The notes beneath the pieces were generated by a model. The model had not been told where the DNA came from and ran no database searches. It worked only from the letters and a program-made list of their open reading frames with translations. A stretch of DNA of 64,000 bases, taken from Paenibacillus sp. JZ16. GTDB lineage: Bacteria > Bacillota > Bacilli > Paenibacillales > Paenibacillaceae. Where the stretch lies: NCBI RefSeq assembly GCF_015326965.1, contig NZ_CP017659.1, positions 7,329,001 to 7,393,000 on the forward strand, given 5' to 3'. This document shows, piece after piece, positions 58,942 to 64,000 of this stretch; the stretch's first letter is position 1, and every line of letters begins with the position of its first letter. The translations under genes and the position numbers were made by a program.

Positions 58942-60792
58942 ATGATAGAAGCAAAGCATGGAGTGAATAGCATTGAACTGGATGTGGACGAGAGGGGACA
59001 GATATGGTACACCGTTAAGCGCCATGGGTCTGCGGTGGTAGTGCCTTCAAGACTGGGGCTTCGCTTGGCCAAGGACCTTCCATTAACCGATGGTTTTAAA
59101 ATAAGGAGCGTAACCAAAACCAATATGGAGGGCTCATGGGCCCCTTTATATGGGGAGCGCGCAGAGATTGACGACTCTTATGAAGAGGCTGTCGTCTGCT
59201 TGGAGGATGGTTCCGGGAGATTTATGGAAGTTCATATGCGGGCCTATTCGGAGGGAACCGCTTTTCAATACGTGATACCGGAGCAGGAGCTCATCAAGGA
59301 ATTTACACTGGTTGAAGAAGAGACCCGCTTTACATTCCCGCAAGGAAGCCTAGCTTGGGAAGAGCATGGGGTGGAAGGGAAATACTTCGTCAAGCCGGTC
59401 GGCGATGTGAACGGATATTGTGAACGTCCATTCGCCGTGCGGTTGCCCGAAGGCGGCTATGTCCTCGTTCATGAAGCCGGGTTAAGCGATTATGCCAGAA
59501 TGCTCATGGTTCGGGACGAGCAGGCGGACAACACCTTAAAAGTGCATCTGTCCGGACATTTGTGCGGACTTTACAGCGCGGAGGATTATGTAGGTTACGG
59601 CTTCACCTTAAATGAGGACGAAGAGGACAGCATGGAGTCCCAAGTCGCAGGACGCACGCCCTTTGCGACACCTTGGCGTATGTTTATCCTTGCGGATCAT
59701 GCGGCGGAATTGTTGGGCCGGAGCAACCTCGTTCTAAATCTGAGCGAGCCGGTCAATAACGAAGCGTTCCCTTATGTCAAGCCAGGGAAGGCATTGCGGG
59801 ATATACAGCTGTCTACTTCGAGCGCATTCCAATGCATCGATTTTTGTGCGGATCATGGTCTTCAATATGTTTTATTTGACGGGGGCTGGTATGGCTCGCT
59901 TGATTCGCTGGAGAATAAGGCAATCGATCCGAGAAGGGAAGATCCCGAGCGCGATCTCGATCTGAAGAAAGTCATAGCTTACGGCAAAGAGAGAGGGATT
60001 GGCGTATTCCTGTATGTGGATAGAACCGCTGCCGAGCCGTATCTGGATGTCGCCCTGCCGATCTGGAAGGAGTGGGGAATTGCGGGGATCAAATTAGGCT
60101 TTGTGAAAGTTGGGCCCCAGGAATGGACGCGCTGGCTTGTGGAGGCAGTCAGGAAATGCCATGAATACGGCTTGATGGTCAACGTTCATGACGCCTACCG
60201 CCCGACAGGCCTTTCGCGGACTTACCCCAACCTGCTTACGCAGGAAGGGATTCGCGGCAACGAGCATTTTCCTACCGCCGGGCATAACGCAACCTTGCCG
60301 TTTGTGCGGTTCCCGGCCGGTGCCGGCGATTATACGCTTTGCTATTTTGACCAACGATTGAAGGTAACCCACGCGCATATGTTGGCGATGGGGGTTATCG
60401 TCTATAGCCCGATGCAAATGATGTTTTGGTATGATAAGCCATCGGATTGGAACGGGGAGCCGGAGATCGAATTCTGGGAGAAGCTGCCGGTCACCTGGGA
60501 CGAGACCGTCGGACTTGCCGGCGAGATTGGGGAGTATGCCGCGATGGCCCGACGCAAGAACGAGGAATGGTTCATCGGCTGCATTAACAATGAGAACCCC
60601 CGCACGCTGCACATTCCGCTTTCCTTTCTGCAAGCCGGAGTGAAGTACGCCGTGCGAATCTATGAAGACCGGCCGGAGCTGGATACCCGCACGAAGGTTG
60701 GCATTCGTTCCGCGGAAGCCGTTAAGGAATCGATGCTCGAATTGAAGCTGATGGGTTCCGGAGGAGTTGCGCTGTACTTAAAACCCTTGTAG
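58942..60792 (+). CDS. GH97 family glycoside hydrolase, 616 aa
   Basis: A GH97 alpha-glycosidase with an N-terminal beta-sandwich (to about 250) and a (beta/alpha)8 barrel. Landmarks: YVLFDGGWYGSL, GIAGIKLGFVKVGPQEWTRW, GLMVNVHDAYRPTGLSRTYP, LLTQEGIRGNEHFP (Glu, conserved base or acid) and the C-terminal beta domain. In retaining GH97 enzymes an Asp nucleophile sits in the G-I-K-x-D-F strand. Here it is Gly (G-I-K-L-G-F), as in inverting members, while the residue after N-V-H is Asp rather than Glu. There is no signal peptide, so it is cytoplasmic. ATG 58942 has GGAGAGAGGG upstream and is preferred over 58924. Confidence 0.88.
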   Translation: MIEAKHGVNSIELDVDERGQIWYTVKRHGSAVVVPSRLGLRLAKDLPLTDGFKIRSVTKTNMEGSWAPLYGERAEIDDSYEEAVVCLEDGSGRFMEVHMRAYSEGTAFQYVIPEQELIKEFTLVEEETRFTFPQGSLAWEEHGVEGKYFVKPVGDVNGYCERPFAVRLPEGGYVLVHEAGLSDYARMLMVRDEQADNTLKVHLSGHLCGLYSAEDYVGYGFTLNEDEEDSMESQVAGRTPFATPWRMFILADHAAELLGRSNLVLNLSEPVNNEAFPYVKPGKALRDIQLSTSSAFQCIDFCADHGLQYVLFDGGWYGSLDSLENKAIDPRREDPERDLDLKKVIAYGKERGIGVFLYVDRTAAEPYLDVALPIWKEWGIAGIKLGFVKVGPQEWTRWLVEAVRKCHEYGLMVNVHDAYRPTGLSRTYPNLLTQEGIRGNEHFPTAGHNATLPFVRFPAGAGDYTLCYFDQRLKVTHAHMLAMGVIVYSPMQMMFWYDKPSDWNGEPEIEFWEKLPVTWDETVGLAGEIGEYAAMARRKNEEWFIGCINNENPRTLHIPLSFLQAGVKYAVRIYEDRPELDTRTKVGIRSAEAVKESMLELKLMGSGGVALYLKPL

Positions 60793-60878
60793 AGGTTGTT
60801 CGGTCCTGAAAACCCGACTTTTTGAACTCGCACTTGGAACGGTTGTCGAGCAACACAAATTTGTTTGGAGGAAGATAA

Positions 60879-63800
60879 ATGAGTAGGACCGTCGTATATC
60901 CGGCGCCGGCCGGCGCACCAGGCAAGGACGATTTTGCCGTCCGGGTAAGAGTGCCCGATGGAGAATGGCAAGAGCTGTTCGTTTATTGTGTAAAGGTAGA
61001 CATGCATGAGATACGGGAAGCCTCGATGGTTTATTTCGATATGGAGGGGGAAGTGGAGGTTGAGGTCACCAGCCTTCGGGCAGATATTCACGAAGCCGTC
61101 ATTCGCCCCCGGTCCACCGGAATCACATACGAGCTGCTGGGGAATACCCTGGTATTCCGATTGGATAATCCGCGTAAGTTATCCATTGAAGTGAACGGTG
61201 ATCGATTCCATAATCTGCATTTGTTCGCTAATCCGTTGGAGACGGATGCGCCGGACCCGTCCGGAGAGAATGTGGATGTCATAGAGCCGGGCATTCATCG
61301 CAAGGAGCATCTGAAAGCTTTGGCCCAGCGTGAAAACAGAATGTTAAGCGCGCCGAACGTCATCTATTTCGCTCCGGGAATGCATTGGATTGAGGAAACG
61401 CTTCTGCACATCCCGTCCGATACTACGGTCTATCTCGCCGGAGGAGCGGTATTGATGGGTTCCCTCGTCTGTACGCATGCAGAAAATGTGACGATTTGCG
61501 GTCGAGGCATCATCTATTTGGAACCTTTTCACCGTTTCTCGGCCTTTCGAGCGATACGGCTGCAGTACTCGCGCAATGTCCTTGTCGAAGGGGTTATCGC
61601 GGTGGACCCCCCGCATTACAGCATTTACATCGGGCAGTCGGAGAACATCACGATCCGGAACTTCAAAGCCTTCAGCACCCGCGGTTGGTCCGACGGGATT
61701 GACGTCATGGCCAGTTCCCGCATTGAGATCGACGACATCTTCATGCGCAATTCCGATGATTGCATCGCGATCTACGGAAGTCGGTGGCAATACGAGGGTA
61801 ACTCGAGCCATATCAGGGTCCGGAATGCTATCTTGTGGGCGGATGTCGCCCATGCCTTGAACATGGGGGGCCACGGGAACCACCTGGAGAATGGAGATAC
61901 GATTCACGATATCCGGTTTGAGAACATCGATGTACTGGAGCATCATGAGCCGCAGCCCGGTTATCGAGGAGCCCTGTCGATTAATGCGGGCGACAACAAT
62001 GTCGTAAGGGATATCGTTTATGAGAATATTCGAGTGGAGGACATCGAGACGTGTCAATTATTCGATATTCGGGTGCTCTGGAACGAGAAGTATAACCCCG
62101 TGCCGGGCAAGGCGATTGAGAATGTTGTCTTTAGGAATATCACTTATGACGGAAAAAAGACATATCCGTCCCGGATACACGGGTATGACGCGGAACGGGG
62201 AGTGACCGGCGTTCGGTTTATTGATGTGCGGATCAATGGATCCTACCTGAGTGATCTTGATCTGGATCATTTCGACGTTAATGAGCATGCAACTCGCATA
62301 TCTCTCGAACGGTCAGGTCAAATGGTTCGAGAGGAGTTGCAAGTGCTGGTCGACCGGGCCGAGCGATTGCTCGAAGAGAACGGGTGCTATTATACGGAAG
62401 GAGCTAAGCTGGCACTCTTGGATATGCTCCGCCCTGCCAAAGCGGCTTTGGCTGGCCACGCCCCACTCCCATTCATCCGAAATCGGGAATTTTTCCTGCC
62501 CCGGGAGGAAGAGGCGGCTCAGTTTGCCTTGGAGCGGTATACCATGGTGCCTCCGTTCAGGGACAGGGGGAGCGTATACAGCCGTTATGGGCTCAAAGCG
62601 GCTTTGGAATGGTTTGAAGGCCAGGATCTTCGCAACGGCGGACTCGATGCATTGCGGGAGAGGATCGCGCTAGTCGTAAGCAAAGCTAGGGAACTGCTTA
62701 GTCAGTCCCGTCTAGGAAAGGCGCCGGGTTGTTACAGCCGGGAAGCGGCTGTGCGCTTGGAAGAAGCGGTACGCAAGGTTGAGGAAGCGATGCTCGCTAA
62801 CCTTCAACCGGAATGCGGCAACCTCGCTGCGCTGGCGAAAGCGGCTGCAGCTTGCTTCGACCGTCTCCGTGAATTCCGCCATTCCCGGGTGCTGCGAACC
62901 GATATCGATTTGACAGCCTCCCTATATCTGACCCAAGAGGGCCTGGAGCGGGTGAAGACCAACATCGCTGCCGATCCTCTGCTTAAGGGACAATATGAAC
63001 AGATTGCCCGGATCTCGGATCTGTATAGCCCGGAGGACATCGAACGTGTCATGTCTCTCGTCATGAGCGGGGAAGACCGGTATCAGGAGATGAACCAACA
63101 CTTTTATTTGTGGAGTTCGACAGATAAACTCATCAACTTCAAAACGCCGGCCGGAGCGGCGAAAGCAACCGTTTCGTTCGTACTGCCGGCTGAGGAGAAC
63201 GAACAAGAAGGATTGGGCCATGTCTGGATCGACAATGTAGCGATTCTGTCGGCGAACGGCGAGAATCTGAACATTCCCAACGGCGGTTTCGACGAAGGAG
63301 AGGGGGAGCCCTTCGCTTGGCGCCCCCAGTCTATGAGGGGCAATCCTGTTATGGAATGGGAGAGCCGGTACCCCTTCTGCGGCGGCGGGGACCGGAAGCG
63401 GCCAGGGGTGTCCAATCCGTCTTCGCAGGTCTGCGTTTCAAGCCCGAAAGTGGGAGCTAATCGTTCGCTTTATATCTGTAACCCGACCGGACAAGACGAA
63501 GGGGCATGGGTCTGTACGCAGGATGTTGCGGTAGACGGCGAGGGGATGTACACACTGACTTTCCAGGCCAAGCTGGACGGGAAGCTTAAGCGGGGGCTGA
63601 AGGCGGTCATCACATTCAAGAATCGGACTGACCAGGTTATCGGCACCTACAGCTGTTACTTCAATCGCAAGTCTTCGTTGCCCGGGGGAGGCTTCTTGCT
63701 TCCCATGCAGTGCGACGCCATTCAATACGCGCTGACAGGGGATTTAACGTTGGCTCACAAGGTCAAGAACCAACTCCTGTACATTTTCCATGATTTTTGT

Positions 63801-64000
63801 CAGGGAGCGGAGCATTGGATGGTCACAAACCTGCGCCCGGAGGGCAGCGACAGCTACGGCGCCGTTCAAGGCGGGAGAGTGCTGTGCGCGGCAGCGGTAA
63901 GCTATTCCTTGATTCGCAATGCCGATGTCTTTGCCGAAGAGGAGAAAGCGCGCTTCTATGCGTTGACGGAATATATGCTGCGGTACATGCTGGACCTGCG
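60879..64000 (+). CDS. Giant GH28-like right-handed beta-helix protein, partial (>1,040 aa)
   Basis: Open from ATG 60879 (after TTTGGAGGAAGATAA) to the window edge. Residues ~145-465 form a pectinase-like beta-helix: IYFAPGMHWIEETLLHIPSD, GWSDGIDVMASSRIEIDDIF and MRNSDDCIAIYGSRW (the D-D pair of GH28 active sites), then VAHALNMGGHGN and the repeats FENIDVLEHH, YENIRVEDIE, FRNITYDGK. A helical region (about 470-740) and a beta-sandwich, carbohydrate-binding-like domain (about 745-930) follow. The last part (EYMLRYMLDL) looks helical, perhaps an alginate-lyase-like barrel. No signal peptide is visible. It likely cleaves a uronate-containing oligosaccharide in the same pathway as the GH88 and GH97 enzymes. 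Confidence 0.85.
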   Translation, partial: MSRTVVYPAPAGAPGKDDFAVRVRVPDGEWQELFVYCVKVDMHEIREASMVYFDMEGEVEVEVTSLRADIHEAVIRPRSTGITYELLGNTLVFRLDNPRKLSIEVNGDRFHNLHLFANPLETDAPDPSGENVDVIEPGIHRKEHLKALAQRENRMLSAPNVIYFAPGMHWIEETLLHIPSDTTVYLAGGAVLMGSLVCTHAENVTICGRGIIYLEPFHRFSAFRAIRLQYSRNVLVEGVIAVDPPHYSIYIGQSENITIRNFKAFSTRGWSDGIDVMASSRIEIDDIFMRNSDDCIAIYGSRWQYEGNSSHIRVRNAILWADVAHALNMGGHGNHLENGDTIHDIRFENIDVLEHHEPQPGYRGALSINAGDNNVVRDIVYENIRVEDIETCQLFDIRVLWNEKYNPVPGKAIENVVFRNITYDGKKTYPSRIHGYDAERGVTGVRFIDVRINGSYLSDLDLDHFDVNEHATRISLERSGQMVREELQVLVDRAERLLEENGCYYTEGAKLALLDMLRPAKAALAGHAPLPFIRNREFFLPREEEAAQFALERYTMVPPFRDRGSVYSRYGLKAALEWFEGQDLRNGGLDALRERIALVVSKARELLSQSRLGKAPGCYSREAAVRLEEAVRKVEEAMLANLQPECGNLAALAKAAAACFDRLREFRHSRVLRTDIDLTASLYLTQEGLERVKTNIAADPLLKGQYEQIARISDLYSPEDIERVMSLVMSGEDRYQEMNQHFYLWSSTDKLINFKTPAGAAKATVSFVLPAEENEQEGLGHVWIDNVAILSANGENLNIPNGGFDEGEGEPFAWRPQSMRGNPVMEWESRYPFCGGGDRKRPGVSNPSSQVCVSSPKVGANRSLYICNPTGQDEGAWVCTQDVAVDGEGMYTLTFQAKLDGKLKRGLKAVITFKNRTDQVIGTYSCYFNRKSSLPGGGFLLPMQCDAIQYALTGDLTLAHKVKNQLLYIFHDFCQGAEHWMVTNLRPEGSDSYGAVQGGRVLCAAAVSYSLIRNADVFAEEEKARFYALTEYMLRYMLDL

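Noticed and set aside
1..64000. tRNA or rRNA genes, riboswitches
   Set aside because: I scanned intergenic regions for cloverleaf ends, CCA-type tails and known leader motifs by eye and saw none; a covariance search would be needed to be certain.

Overview
The window looks like a chromosome segment of a Paenibacillus-like Gram-positive (Firmicute). The right part carries hallmarks of that group: a YesM/YesN two-component pair, LplB/LplC/LplA-type sugar ABC transporter genes, GH88, GH97 and GH28-like enzymes without signal peptides, an LtaS-type lipoteichoic acid synthase, strong GGAGG ribosome binding sites and frequent TTG/GTG starts. No rRNA, tRNA, CRISPR array, phage structural gene or insertion sequence was recognised.

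Positions 1 to about 36,550 are a large integron-like cassette array, which I consider the main discovery. About 38 imperfect-palindrome sites (about 60-200 nt) alternate with single, mostly AT-rich small genes, nearly all on the + strand. Each full site starts with an R''-type box ending in TAAC, followed by an ATTCACGC-like arm. It ends with the complementary GTGAATAC-like arm and an R'-type box CGTTA. The R'' box of a site pairs with the R' box of the PREVIOUS site, that is, with the other end of the same cassette. This is what cutting at G^TT and cassette circularisation by an integron integrase predict. To the left lies a tyrosine recombinase remnant broken by three frameshifts. It lacks the extra segment typical of IntI and is oriented toward the array. 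From about 29 kb on, the sites become truncated or lose R', and gene remnants accumulate, so the distal end looks old.

Cassette cargo: five GNAT acetyltransferases, two Nudix hydrolases, two HAD phosphatases, a histidine phosphatase, a Nif3-like protein, a sugar isomerase-like TIM barrel, P-loop kinases, a methyltransferase, lipoproteins, an orphan CdiI-like immunity protein and a DUF2750 protein. There is a strong defence flavour: a TIR protein, a SIR2 protein (broken), two PD-(D/E)XK nucleases, an HNH nuclease (frameshifted) and four proteins with the HEPN R-x4-H motif. One cassette holds a divergent pair (small helical protein / Xre-type regulator) with its own promoters and operator-like repeats.

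From 36.8 to 42.5 kb lies a compact operon-like set: PucR regulator, NCS1 permease, DUF917 protein and hydantoinase/oxoprolinase, probably for hydantoin-like or purine/pyrimidine-derived compounds. From 42.5 to 49.1 kb is a decaying envelope region: response-regulator fragment, frameshifted LtaS, glycosyltransferase, internally deleted MMPL exporter, an epimerase and a ptsI remnant. Two copies of a promoter-like element precede LtaS and the glycosyltransferase.

From 49.3 kb to the window end is a plant-polysaccharide (pectin/uronate-like) utilisation locus: AraC regulator, GH88, YesM sensor kinase, YesN regulator, two ABC permeases, solute-binding lipoprotein, GH97 and a giant GH28-like beta-helix protein that runs off the window.
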